A stretch of DNA of 41,194 nucleotides from Candidatus Woesearchaeota archaeon. Lineage in GTDB: Archaea; Nanobdellota; Nanobdellia; Woesearchaeales; GW2011-AR9. Positions within the stretch are counted from its first letter, which is position 1, and each line of letters opens with the position of its first letter. Shown here one piece after another: positions 8,243 through 16,050 of this stretch. Below the pieces are notes generated by a model. The model was not told the DNA's origin, ran no database searches, and was given only the letters and a program-made list of their open reading frames with translations. Location: assembly GCA_016185725.1 (NCBI GenBank), contig JACPNA010000051.1, positions 1 through 41,194 of the forward strand. The letters run 5' to 3'. Made by a program: the position numbers and the translations under genes.

Positions 8243-10282
8243 ATGAACTCAGAACTAAAAACCATCACCAAACGTGATGGTCGCACCGTAGAATTTGATT
8301 GCTCTAAAATCGCTCAAGCTATTTTCAAAGCCGCTCAATCAGTAGGCGGAAAAGATGAAGAAATGGCCAAATTATTAGCCCAAGAAGTTTTACAAACCAT
8401 GCTTAAAGAATACAAACACAAAGTTCCGAGCGTTGAAGATATTCAAGATATTGTAGAAAAAACGTTAATAGAAAAAGGTCATGCTAAAACCGCAAAGGCA
8501 TACATCCTTTATCGTTATAAAAAAGGCGAATTGCGCCAGCAACGTGCATTGATTATGGGTCAAAAAAATCCTTCCGAAAATTTAGAATTTTCCAATGAAG
8601 CCCTGAAAATTCTCGAACGCCGTTATTTGCTCAAAGATCAAGAGGGCAATCTCATGGAAACACCTAAACAAATGTTGCAGCGAGTAGCCAGAAACATCGC
8701 GCAAGCGGATAAACTATATCACGCTAATGAAGAACAAATAAGACAAACCGAAAAAAATTTTTACGAAATACTTTCTACTCTGCGCTTTCTCCCCAATTCT
8801 CCTACCTTAATGAACGCGGAAACACCTACTCAGCAATTAAGTTCCTGCTTTGTCCTGCCGATAGAAGATACTATGCAGAGCATTTTCAACACATTAAAAG
8901 ATGCGGCGATTATTCATCAACATGGTTCAGGCACGGGTTTTTCTTTCTCTCGCCTGCGACCGAAGAATGATCTGGTCAAACAAAATCTTGGTGTCGCAGC
9001 CGGTCCAGTCTCTTTCCTGCATATTTACGATACCGCCTTGGAAGCAATTAAACAAGGTGGTGTTCGTCCTGGCGCCAATATGGCTGTCCTCAGGGTTGAT
9101 CATCCTGATATCATTCGCTTTATCGAATGTAAACGCGATAAACGCGCCTTGAAGAATTTTAATATCTCTGTGGCAGTAACCGATCGATTTATGAAAGCAG
9201 TAGAAGAAGATCGTGAATATTATATCACCAACCCCCGCACTGACAAATATGTTGGTAAACTTCGAGCGAAGGATGTTTTTTCGATTATTACCCAAAATGC
9301 GTGGAAAACAGGCGATCCGGGACTAATCTTTATTGATGAGATCAATCGTAAACATCCGGGCAAACATCTTGGTGAGATTGAAACTACCAATCAATGCGGA
9401 GAAGCTCCGCTATTGCCGTATGAAGGCTGTGTCTTAGGCTCTTTAAACTTGAACAAATTTCTTAATGAAACAAGCACAGATTTAAATCGCGAACTTCTCA
9501 AACAAACCATCCATACCGCTGTTCACTTCCTGGATAATGTCATTGATATGAATAAATATCCCTTCTCCGAAATAGAAATGCAAACAAAAAAAACTCGTAA
9601 ATTTGGTCTGGGCATCATGGGTCTTTCTGACATCCTCATCAAACTAAAATTCAAATACGATTCAGAAGAAGCTTTAGAATTTGCTGATAACTTAATGTCT
9701 TTCATCAAACAAGCTGCTTATGAAAAATCTACAGAACTAGCTGAACTAAGAGGTATTTGTCCTGCCTTAGAGAATACCGAACAAGAACGTAAAATGCGCA
9801 ACTTAACCTGTCTATCCATCGCTCCTACGGGAACAATAAGCATTCTTGGTGACGCTTCTAGTGGTTGTGAACCTTTATTTGCCATTTCTTACATTAAAAC
9901 TATTCTCGGGAACAATGAAATAGTTTCCTTAAACAAATATTTCGAAAAAATAGCTAAAGAGCGCGGATTTTATTCTCCGGAGTTAATTCATAAAATCGCC
10001 CGCCTGGGCAGCATTCAAAGTATTAAAGAGATTCCAAAAGATATACGGGATATTTTTATTACCAGCCAGGACATTTCTCCAGAATGGCATATCAAAATGC
10101 AGGCTACCTTGCAGAAACATATAGATAATTCCATTTCTAAAACTATCAATTTTCCAAACACTGCTGCCATTAAAGATGTAGAACAAGCGTACCTGTTAGC
10201 GTGGAAATCAAAATGCAAAGGTATCACTATTTATCGTGACGGCAGTTACGAAGAACAAGTGATCAATATTGGTGATAACTAA
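8243..10282 (+). CDS. nrdJ: Class II ribonucleotide reductase with ATP-cone, short form
   Basis: This 679-residue protein is a second, distinct adenosylcobalamin-dependent reductase. An ATP-cone (about 5-95, TITKRDGRTVEFDCSKI) suggests dATP/ATP control of activity, which the longer neighbour lacks. Core signatures are SSCFVLP, GSGTGFSFSRLR, the catalytic NQCGE (about 383-387), SLNLNKF and APTGTISILG. It ends at YRDGSYEEQVINIGDN with no C-terminal Cys pair, so it may need another protein (perhaps the longer neighbour's tail) for re-reduction, or use a different route. It starts 164 bases after the first reductase, and the adenosyltransferase begins three bases after its stop, so these two are clearly co-transcribed. 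Confidence 0.92.
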   Translation: MNSELKTITKRDGRTVEFDCSKIAQAIFKAAQSVGGKDEEMAKLLAQEVLQTMLKEYKHKVPSVEDIQDIVEKTLIEKGHAKTAKAYILYRYKKGELRQQRALIMGQKNPSENLEFSNEALKILERRYLLKDQEGNLMETPKQMLQRVARNIAQADKLYHANEEQIRQTEKNFYEILSTLRFLPNSPTLMNAETPTQQLSSCFVLPIEDTMQSIFNTLKDAAIIHQHGSGTGFSFSRLRPKNDLVKQNLGVAAGPVSFLHIYDTALEAIKQGGVRPGANMAVLRVDHPDIIRFIECKRDKRALKNFNISVAVTDRFMKAVEEDREYYITNPRTDKYVGKLRAKDVFSIITQNAWKTGDPGLIFIDEINRKHPGKHLGEIETTNQCGEAPLLPYEGCVLGSLNLNKFLNETSTDLNRELLKQTIHTAVHFLDNVIDMNKYPFSEIEMQTKKTRKFGLGIMGLSDILIKLKFKYDSEEALEFADNLMSFIKQAAYEKSTELAELRGICPALENTEQERKMRNLTCLSIAPTGTISILGDASSGCEPLFAISYIKTILGNNEIVSLNKYFEKIAKERGFYSPELIHKIARLGSIQSIKEIPKDIRDIFITSQDISPEWHIKMQATLQKHIDNSISKTINFPNTAAIKDVEQAYLLAWKSKCKGITIYRDGSYEEQVINIGDN

Positions 10283-10285
10283 TCT

Positions 10286-10870
10286 ATGGACAAGATTTAT
10301 ACTTTAAAAGGCGACACGGGTAAAACTAGTTTCTATACCGGTGAACTTGTTAAAAAAAGCGACCCGCATATCCATGCTGTTGGCTCTATTGATGAGCTTA
10401 ACTCCTTAATTGGCTTGGTTATTTCCACTATCAACACAAATCCTGCCAATCCTCCCGCAAAGGAAATTCAAGAAATACTGCATCATTTACAAAACGATTT
10501 ATTTACCGTAGGAGCAGAATTGACCATGCTTTCTTCTAAAAAAGCAAAGCCGCGGATAACTTCTAAACACATTCAAGAAATGGAATCATATATCGATGCT
10601 ATTCAGGAAAAATTGTCAGAACAAAAAAATTTTATTATTCCGGGAGGAACGCTGTTAAGCGCCTGGCTCCATTTTTCCCGTACTGTAGCCAGAAGAGCGG
10701 AACGTGATTTAGTAGAGTTATCTAATAGTATAAATCTTAACCCGGAACTGCTTAAATACCTTAATCGTATTTCTGATTTATTGTATGTCATGGCTCGCTA
10801 TGCTAATAAAGAGATCCATGCTGAACAGCAACCTATTTACAAATATTTAGATGAAAATCCAGAAGAATGA
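10286..10870 (+). CDS. PduO-type cob(I)alamin adenosyltransferase
   Basis: This 194-residue enzyme transfers the adenosyl group of ATP to cob(I)alamin, making adenosylcobalamin. The N-terminal IYTLKGDTGKTSFYTGE corresponds to the family signature IYT..GD.G.T, then HAVGSIDELNSLIGL (about 31-45), and the C-terminal ATP/cobalamin site RRAERDLVEL (about 132-141). It lies three bases after a class II ribonucleotide reductase, which uses this cofactor, so the operon appears to supply the cofactor where it is needed. No cobalamin synthesis genes are seen in the window, which would fit salvage. Confidence 0.9.
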   Translation: MDKIYTLKGDTGKTSFYTGELVKKSDPHIHAVGSIDELNSLIGLVISTINTNPANPPAKEIQEILHHLQNDLFTVGAELTMLSSKKAKPRITSKHIQEMESYIDAIQEKLSEQKNFIIPGGTLLSAWLHFSRTVARRAERDLVELSNSINLNPELLKYLNRISDLLYVMARYANKEIHAEQQPIYKYLDENPEE

Positions 10871-10929
10871 ATAACTTATTACTACTCATCAAAATACTAC
10901 ATTTATTTACCTACTCAGTGACTAACAAT

Positions 10930-10976
10930 CTTTATATATTAGCCCGCACCCTAATATTTACTGGGGTGATATTTGT
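10930..10976 (+). promoter_or_regulatory. TATA box and ribosome-binding site of the coiled-coil gene
   Basis: A TATA-like run (TTTATATATTAG, about 10931-10942) lies about 40 bases before the ATG at 10977, and GGGGTGATA (about 10962-10970) sits at a good ribosome-binding distance. Unlike several leaderless genes in this window, this one appears to have a short leader. Confidence 0.5.
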
Positions 10977-11543
10977 ATGGCAAAAATAAGAAAAGGAGCA
11001 ATTATTCTTAAACAGAGCACAGAAGAAGCAATAAAAAATGTCGCTGCCGAATATCTTTCTGCAAAAGATTTGCAATTAAAATTACAAAAAATTGATCGTG
11101 AAGAGTCCGATCAAGCCATTTCTGATGCCCGTAAAGGTTTGCACATTATTCGTTATTTAATACGTTCAGAAAAAAGCTCTTACGAATTTGAAAAAAACAT
11201 TCTTAAAGAATTACAATCACTTAAAGAAGCAATACCTCCTTTTTTACAAAGAGAAGAAGAGCGTTTACTTCAACAGCTAAGTATAGCTGAAGGAAAGCTC
11301 GTTCGTGTCGCTTCCAACTTTGGTGATTTACAAAAAGAAATAAATCAAATTGCTGCAAACGAACAACTTCTTAAAAGAATTAAAAATTCAGTACAATTAC
11401 GCAGTCAATTAGGTATTCTATGCAAACAAGCCAAAGCCGGAGTAGATCAATTATTAACTTGGATTGCTGCCACCGAAGAAATTCTAAGACAAACCAAAGA
11501 ATTCAGTAAAAAACTAGAACAAATTTCTTCTCCAGAAGATTAA
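10977..11543 (+). CDS. Coiled-coil protein, function unknown
   Basis: The 188-residue protein has a basic N terminus (MAKIRKGAIILKQ) and is otherwise almost entirely predicted alpha-helical with heptad-like spacing of Leu/Ile, notably about 65-170. It has no membrane segment or catalytic motif that I can recognise. A clear TATA box and ribosome-binding site precede it, so it is very probably expressed. It converges on the PRPP synthetase gene, the two stops being three bases apart. No function is proposed. Confidence 0.75.
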   Translation: MAKIRKGAIILKQSTEEAIKNVAAEYLSAKDLQLKLQKIDREESDQAISDARKGLHIIRYLIRSEKSSYEFEKNILKELQSLKEAIPPFLQREEERLLQQLSIAEGKLVRVASNFGDLQKEINQIAANEQLLKRIKNSVQLRSQLGILCKQAKAGVDQLLTWIAATEEILRQTKEFSKKLEQISSPED

Positions 11544-11546
11544 TCT

Positions 11547-12440
11547 TTATCGTTCCTTCTTCAACTCTTCCACCAATAACGGCGTCACATCAATCTTGCT
11601 ATTCTCTTTATCAATACAATTCGTAGAAACAATATCTACTACGCCTGCTTTTTTCATTTTTTCAATCGCATCTTCTACAAATATTCCATGAACACCTACC
11701 GTTCTTATAGATTTGGCACCCATACTTTTTGCCTGTCTTGCTGCCTCGGCAATCGTTCTTCCAGTAGAAATAATATCATCAACTATAACCACATCTTTTC
11801 CCTTGATTGGTATTGGGTGCACCATTTTTGAATGCACTTCCCAAGACGATAACCTAGTTTTTTCTAAAACTGTCGCTGGAACTCCCACAATCTGAGCAAT
11901 ATCTTCTGCCCATTGATAGGACTCCCAATCCGGTCCTATCACCACTAAATTATTTCTCAACGGCTGATATTTTTTCTTAATATATTCTCCTAATAATCCA
12001 TTCGCTGTTAAACGGACAGCTGAAATTTTAAAAATATTTTTTAATGATTTATATCGATGTAAATGCGGATCAATTGTAATTATTTTATCCACATAATCAT
12101 TTAACAATCCCGCCATAACCATACTGGAAACACATTCACCTGGATGGAACCGTTTATCTTGTCGCATATATGCTAAATAAGGAGCAACCAAAATTATCTT
12201 TTTAGCACCTAACTCTCTCGCTGTTTTGGAAGCAAAAACAACATCGAATAAAGACATATCCGGATGCGGATAAAATGACTGTACAATCACTACTTTTTTC
12301 CCCTGCAAAGAAGCATTAAATCTTAAATATAAATCCCCATCGGGAAACGCCGCAATAGTTAACGGTGAATACTTTGCTTTCAACTTCTTAGCTAACCCTC
12401 TCGCAATATATTCAGAATTCCCGCAGCTCGTAATAATCAT
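11547..12440 (-). CDS. prs: Ribose-phosphate pyrophosphokinase (PRPP synthetase)
   Basis: The enzyme makes phosphoribosyl pyrophosphate from ribose 5-phosphate and ATP, the entry to nucleotide and some amino acid synthesis. The 297-residue protein has the ATP-site stretch VAPYLAYMRQDKRF (about 105-118), the metal-binding TIDPHLHRY (about 142-150), the flexible-loop region VLEKTRLSSWEV and the PRPP-binding signature VVIVDDIISTGRTIAEAA (about 216-233). Length fits archaeal members. An inverted repeat shared with the Sm-like gene's upstream region begins 30 bases before the start and may overlap its promoter. Confidence 0.94.
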   Translation of the reverse strand: MIITSCGNSEYIARGLAKKLKAKYSPLTIAAFPDGDLYLRFNASLQGKKVVIVQSFYPHPDMSLFDVVFASKTARELGAKKIILVAPYLAYMRQDKRFHPGECVSSMVMAGLLNDYVDKIITIDPHLHRYKSLKNIFKISAVRLTANGLLGEYIKKKYQPLRNNLVVIGPDWESYQWAEDIAQIVGVPATVLEKTRLSSWEVHSKMVHPIPIKGKDVVIVDDIISTGRTIAEAARQAKSMGAKSIRTVGVHGIFVEDAIEKMKKAGVVDIVSTNCIDKENSKIDVTPLLVEELKKER

Positions 12441-12469
12441 TCAATTACCTCTTTTAACCTAATCTTACT

Positions 12470-12575
12470 ATAGTAAACGACATATAAAATTATGCTTTAG
12501 TTATGTCGTTTACTATCTAATGTGCGAGATACAATTTAACGATTTACTTATGTCGCTCATTACTACTTAGAAAAT
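12470..12575. repeat. Inverted-repeat element upstream of prs
   Basis: A perfect 15-bp inverted repeat (ATAGTAAACGACATA at 12470-12484 and its complement at 12502-12516) encloses a 17-base loop. A second, imperfect inverted pair (TAATGTGCGAGATA versus TATGTCGCTCATTA) follows at about 12518-12570. A related 47-base copy starts the element at 20507, likewise upstream of a leftward gene. The position allows either promoter control or a small mobile repeat. Confidence 0.65.
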
Positions 12576-12639
12576 AATATAAGTTTATAAAATATACCTC
12601 TTCAAGTTAATAACTTAAAAGTAACAAAGTATATAAATA

Positions 12640-12714
12640 ACCACTATCTGCTATTTTCTCCTGCGTATAAACAAATGCCGACATGACTCTATCGGCATCG
12701 ACTACTAATTCCCT
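12640..12714 (-). pseudogene. VapC-like PIN-domain toxin fragment
   Basis: Directly after the antitoxin fragment's stop, and in the same frame, the leftward strand reads RELVVDADRVMSAFV, which matches the start of a PIN-domain ribonuclease toxin (typical MELVVDAN..., with the first catalytic Asp). The expected start codon is AGG instead of ATG, and similarity fades after about 28 residues with no full domain following. This is a dead remnant of the toxin half of a VapBC-type pair. The identification rests on a short stretch. Confidence 0.55.
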
Positions 12715-12804
12715 TCACAATGCATCAGGATGTTCACGTTTTAATCGTGCATGTAACGATTTATTAATTTTTTTTCCGGGTTCCCAAGCATCTTTCTCGG
12801 TTAA
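12715..12804 (-). pseudogene. VapB-like antitoxin, C-terminal fragment
   Basis: Read leftward, this piece encodes LTEKDAWEPGKKINKSLHAR followed by LKREHPDAL and a TGA stop at 12715-12717. This is the typical tail of archaeal ribbon-helix-helix antitoxins of VapBC pairs. The missing N-terminal part lies 2.9 kb away at 15677-15829 on the same strand and ends with SKL, so the two pieces rejoin as SKLTEKDAW. The gene was therefore split by the intervening cassette. The shared junction bases are TAAC (12802-12805 and 15677-15680). Confidence 0.75.
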
Positions 12805-12805
12805 C

Positions 12806-13012
12806 GTATGGAATTCCTGTTAGTTTCTCCGACCCACGAGCGAGGACTAAAATTATCGTTAATAAAATCACCGAGCGGAGTGGGGAGGACGAAGAACGTA
12901 GTGACGAAGAGTTTTTACATTGCCGATGCTTTAGGGACTGACGTAGTTTTTACTTTCTTAATTGACATAACTTTCTTGCGTAGCAGACTATTTTTAGGGG
13001 GAGTTCCGTTAA
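12806..13012. repeat. Left inverted end of the lrp/radical SAM cassette
   Basis: The inner part (about 12912-13012) is an inverted, indel-containing copy of the right end at 15483-15676. Matching blocks are ATTGCC, GATGCTTT, GGGACTGAC, TTTTTACTTTCTTAAT and AGGGGGAGTTCCGTTA. The outer hundred bases have no counterpart on the right. A 69-codon open frame crosses it, but since it runs through the repeat it is not called as a gene. Confidence 0.65.
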
Positions 13013-13995
13013 TGTAAATTCGCTTTTAACATTTCTTGATACGCCGGCATCCACGTTTCATATATCATAATGAGATGTTCATAGTTTCTAATTACGTGAG
13101 GGAAGTGCTGTCTGAGGTCATTAATTATTTTGTTAAAATGTTGGTAACTTTCAACTGCAAACTCAAATTCAACCTCCCAGGGAGCTAAACTCCGAATATA
13201 ATAAAGTGAATTAGGATGTCGCTTCATCCATTCAAATAATGCTTTTTCATCTTTCTCTGACAAGGTTCTAAAATAGATTATTGCTTTAAAAAATTCTAAT
13301 CCTAATTTGTTTAAATCAACCGCAATTCTATAAGAAAGTATAATCTCTTTTTGTTCTAATTTTCTAATTCTCCCCCGCACAATTTCAATAGTAGAATGAA
13401 CTTTTCTTGCCAGCTCAGCTAAGGGAATTCTTGCGTCATTTGCTAAAATATTTAATATCTTTGAGTCCAACTCGTCAATCTCATTCTGAACAACATCTCC
13501 TCCAAAAATTACATATTGGCTATCTTTCGCATCTGTAAAGAATTTTTTATTATATTGTCGAGTGTCAACCATTGTTCCTAAGATCTTACTTACAACCAGA
13601 TGCTGCCATTTTGAAAGAAGATAATTTATTTTTGTAAAATATTCAGAAATGCTTTTTGATAAGATAGCAAAAACAAGGTCAAAAGCACCATCAGAGATTC
13701 CCATCCAGTAAATATCAGGGCTTTTTTTAAGTTCCTCAAAGAATTTTTCACGTTCTTCTGGGACGTTCTCTAGTTTAAGATAAACTTTAAACATATAGTA
13801 CCCTAATCTGTTGGGATTGATTGAGGTAATAAATTTCTCAATAATGCCTCTTTTTTGTAATTGTTGGATTCGATATTTTACTGCTTCTCTGGACTTATTT
13901 ACTTTTTTGGCTAGTGTAGAGTTTGAGATACGACAATTCTTATCTAACTCAGCTAATAGCTTCCTATCCGTCAAATCTAGCTTAACTTTCTCCAT
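13009..13995 (-). CDS. Lrp/AsnC-type regulator with two tandem modules
   Basis: The 328-residue protein consists of two Lrp-like units: an N-terminal winged helix-turn-helix (about 5-60, LDLTDRKLLAELDKNCRIS) with its RAM-like sensor half (about 65-145), then a second helix-turn-helix (about 170-225, LDSKILNILANDARIPLAEL) with another sensor half (about 230-320). Such double-length Lrp proteins are known in archaea. Its start faces the radical SAM gene, which it could regulate. A palindromic TATA region lies about 27 bases upstream, suggesting a leaderless mRNA. Its stop overlaps the inner end of the left inverted repeat. It belongs to the cassette that split the antitoxin gene. Confidence 0.87.
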   Translation of the reverse strand: MEKVKLDLTDRKLLAELDKNCRISNSTLAKKVNKSREAVKYRIQQLQKRGIIEKFITSINPNRLGYYMFKVYLKLENVPEEREKFFEELKKSPDIYWMGISDGAFDLVFAILSKSISEYFTKINYLLSKWQHLVVSKILGTMVDTRQYNKKFFTDAKDSQYVIFGGDVVQNEIDELDSKILNILANDARIPLAELARKVHSTIEIVRGRIRKLEQKEIILSYRIAVDLNKLGLEFFKAIIYFRTLSEKDEKALFEWMKRHPNSLYYIRSLAPWEVEFEFAVESYQHFNKIINDLRQHFPHVIRNYEHLIMIYETWMPAYQEMLKANLH

Positions 13996-14011
13996 TTTAT
14001 AGCCATAAGTT

Positions 14012-14070
14012 GTATTTATATATAAATATTTCTATAAAACGGTCAAAATTCTAAAGGAAGTTTATTATAT
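14012..14070. promoter_or_regulatory. Divergent promoters of lrp-type and radical SAM genes
   Basis: A palindromic TATA run (TTTATATATAAATATTT, about 14015-14031) is centred some 27 bases before the leftward start at 13995. A second box (TTTATTATAT, 14061-14070) is centred about 27 bases before the rightward ATG at 14093. Both spacings point to leaderless transcripts. The 97-base gap is a natural site for autoregulation by the Lrp-type protein. Confidence 0.5.
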
Positions 14071-14092
14071 CAAATGTTACTATGCAGTAGTT

Positions 14093-15484
14093 ATGAAAAT
14101 AGATTTAGTACAACCAAGACACAATTATGCCTCCAAAAAGGGAGTAGGACACATCTATATGCCGACCTCTTTGCTTACAGTAGGAGCAAGACTACTCAAT
14201 GCAGGAGTAGATGTCACATTCCACGATGAAAATACAAAACCTCTGGAGGTATCTTCTGATTATGTAGGATTTAATCTATTGGGTGCTCCGTATATTCCAG
14301 AAGTGATAAAATTACAAGAAAGAATCAGGCAAGAACAAGGAGAGAAAACGTTTCTTGTTGGCGGGCAAGTTGTTTCTGGGTTAAATTCAAGCCAATTGGA
14401 GCGATTATTTGGTAGTTCAACCCATAACGGAAATGATGATTCCACGTTAACGAAAGTTCTTGGTATAGATGAAAAAGCATTGGTTTCGCCAGAGAAAACT
14501 TCACTTATTCCAGCATATGAGCGGTTAAGCGATGATGCTATGAGAGAATATCTTTCCAGAGAATTTTCTCTTTATGTCTCTCAAGGATGCAGATGGTTTT
14601 GTAATTTCTGTGCAGCTGTAAGAACATGGAAATACCCACAGACAGGAAAAGTCATTCAAAGAGTGAAAGAATCTTACAGAGATGCAAGTATTATAAAAGC
14701 AGATTTGTCGTATTTGGTAGGAAAGGCAAAATATTTTGGTTTAGACGAACTACAACTTTATATGTCTAATCTTGATGTATTCCAAACACCACAACAATTG
14801 CTTAAGTTTGCCTACGCCGTCCAAGAAGTTAAGCAAAGCAATCAAGACTTTAAAATAAGTATTCGTGGCTTAGCTACAGTTGATTCGTTTTTGAGAACAC
14901 GAGAAAATATGCCTAAAAGTATAGAAGAATTAGTGAATGCTGGTTTTAATACAGTTGGTTTCGGTGTTGATGGCTGGACTAAAGAGGTATGGGCAGCAGT
15001 TGAGAAAGGACAAAATACAGAGGAGAAGTGTTTAGAAGCAATTAGGTCAACGAGAGAAGATTTCGGGATGACTCCAGAGATATTAATGGTTTTTGGACAT
15101 CCAACAGCCGATACGGAAGAATCTCTTGATGCTGCATATCAAGTAACTAGAATGGTTGTAGGAACATACGGAGCAGTTCCTCGCCCTCATGTTTCAAAAG
15201 ATTTTATCCCCGGGAACAATGGTTGGAAAAGTCCAGAGCATTTAGGTGCAGTCGAAAGTTTGCTAGAGCATCCAGAAGCTTTTCAGTCTTTAGATTTTAC
15301 AGCACTTCCCTCGCCATTAACTCATCCCAATGGAAGAATTAGAGAATTAGCGACAAAATATTTTTTGAAAATGTGCGAACTTCCTGGAAATACCACTCAG
15401 CATGTTAAACCAATAACTCCTAATTTAACATCAGAAGAGTTGGAAGAAGTCAAAAGATTTAATGAAAGTCGTTTTGATCGTTAG
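14093..15484 (+). CDS. Radical SAM protein with B12-binding-like N terminus
   Basis: The 463-residue protein has an N-terminal Rossmann-like region (about 1-110) placed as in cobalamin-binding radical SAM enzymes (MKIDLVQPRHNYASKKGVGH), though the cobalamin-ligating DxHxxG motif is not seen. The radical SAM core follows, with CxxxCxxC in SQGCRWFCNFCAA (about 163-175) to bind the iron-sulfur cluster that cleaves SAM. A TIM-barrel-like stretch continues to about 390. The substrate is unknown. Codon use (frequent AGA, GGA) looks different from neighbours rich in CGT, fitting transfer with the cassette. It ends touching the right inverted repeat. Confidence 0.83.
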   Translation: MKIDLVQPRHNYASKKGVGHIYMPTSLLTVGARLLNAGVDVTFHDENTKPLEVSSDYVGFNLLGAPYIPEVIKLQERIRQEQGEKTFLVGGQVVSGLNSSQLERLFGSSTHNGNDDSTLTKVLGIDEKALVSPEKTSLIPAYERLSDDAMREYLSREFSLYVSQGCRWFCNFCAAVRTWKYPQTGKVIQRVKESYRDASIIKADLSYLVGKAKYFGLDELQLYMSNLDVFQTPQQLLKFAYAVQEVKQSNQDFKISIRGLATVDSFLRTRENMPKSIEELVNAGFNTVGFGVDGWTKEVWAAVEKGQNTEEKCLEAIRSTREDFGMTPEILMVFGHPTADTEESLDAAYQVTRMVVGTYGAVPRPHVSKDFIPGNNGWKSPEHLGAVESLLEHPEAFQSLDFTALPSPLTHPNGRIRELATKYFLKMCELPGNTTQHVKPITPNLTSEELEEVKRFNESRFDR

Positions 15485-15676
15485 TAACGGAACTCCCCCT
15501 CATTATTAAGAAAGTAAAAATTTGGGTGAACTTGTGAGCCGTTAAATCAACATTATAGGACAGTTGCGGAGCAATTTCCTCCATTTTTTCTTTTATCGAT
15601 TTAACGAAGTCAGTCCCGTCAAAAGCATCGGTTTTCCAAAGGAAAGAACTTCTTGAGGCAATGCAAAAATTGCAAC
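15485..15676. repeat. Right inverted end of the cassette
   Basis: Starts directly after the radical SAM stop with TAACGGAACTCCCCCT and ATTAAGAAAGTAAAAA, both of which occur inverted at the left end. GTCAGTCCC and AAAGCATCGG blocks follow, also shared with the left end. Compared with the left copy it has an extra roughly 95-base block before GTCAGTCCC and a 25-base block near its outer edge. A leftward open stretch exists inside it but has no start or clear similarity. It ends at the antitoxin junction. Confidence 0.6.
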
Positions 15677-15829
15677 TAACTTAGATCCCGCTACAATTGT
15701 TTTAAATAATCTAACTTTAACTACCTTTTCTCGTATGACCGCTCTCGCCACTTCTGACTAATTGATGTCCGGTGTTTCTTCCATTTCTTTCTTTAACTCT
15801 TCTGGTACAGATAATGTTATTGTTGGCAT
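15677..15829 (-). pseudogene. VapB-like antitoxin, N-terminal fragment
   Basis: Read leftward from the ATG at 15827-15829 this encodes MPTITLSVPEELKKEMEETP, then DIN, an in-frame TAG, then SEVARAVIREKVVKVRLFKT and IVAGSKL. This is a ribbon-helix-helix antitoxin N terminus; the TAG stands where related proteins have Trp (NWSE), so the gene has a nonsense mutation as well as being interrupted. A strong ribosome-binding site (AAGGAGGAATT) is kept upstream. The C-terminal part is at 12715-12804. The remaining 210 bases up to the LysRS gene hold no recognised gene, only AT-rich sequence with a probable TATA box near 16021. Confidence 0.8.
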
Positions 15830-16050
15830 AAGTAATTCCTCCTTATTTAATATATTTAATACACTGAAAATATTTAAATCTTGTAGAGGTAAAAGTTATG
15901 CGCACTAATTTGAACTAAGAAACAACAAATAATAGCTTTGCTTATAATCCACAGAAACCTAACTATTGAAGATATCATAGGGGTGCTTATACTATCCCTT
16001 CTCACTCTTCCCTCGAAATCTTTAAATAATACTCCTCTTAATCATCATTC

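Larger units (their letters stand above)
12806..15676. mobile_element. ~2.9 kb cassette inserted in an antitoxin gene
   Basis: The segment lies exactly between the two halves of a broken VapB-like antitoxin and is bounded by TAAC on both sides, a possible 4-base target duplication. Its ends are imperfect inverted copies of each other. It carries a leftward Lrp-type regulator and a rightward radical SAM gene read from divergent promoters in the middle. The stop codons of both cargo genes touch the inner border of the inverted repeats (CGGAACTCCCCC). No transposase or integrase is present, so it would have moved with help from elsewhere, or been captured between two inverted repeat copies. Confidence 0.6.

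Noticed and set aside
8927-9295. 122-codon leftward frame
   Set aside because: It lies wholly inside the short class II reductase gene, on the opposite strand, and has no similarity or start signal.
12808-13017. 69-codon rightward open frame
   Set aside because: It runs through the left inverted repeat of the cassette, has no ribosome-binding site and no recognisable similarity; its end matches the repeat rather than a protein family.
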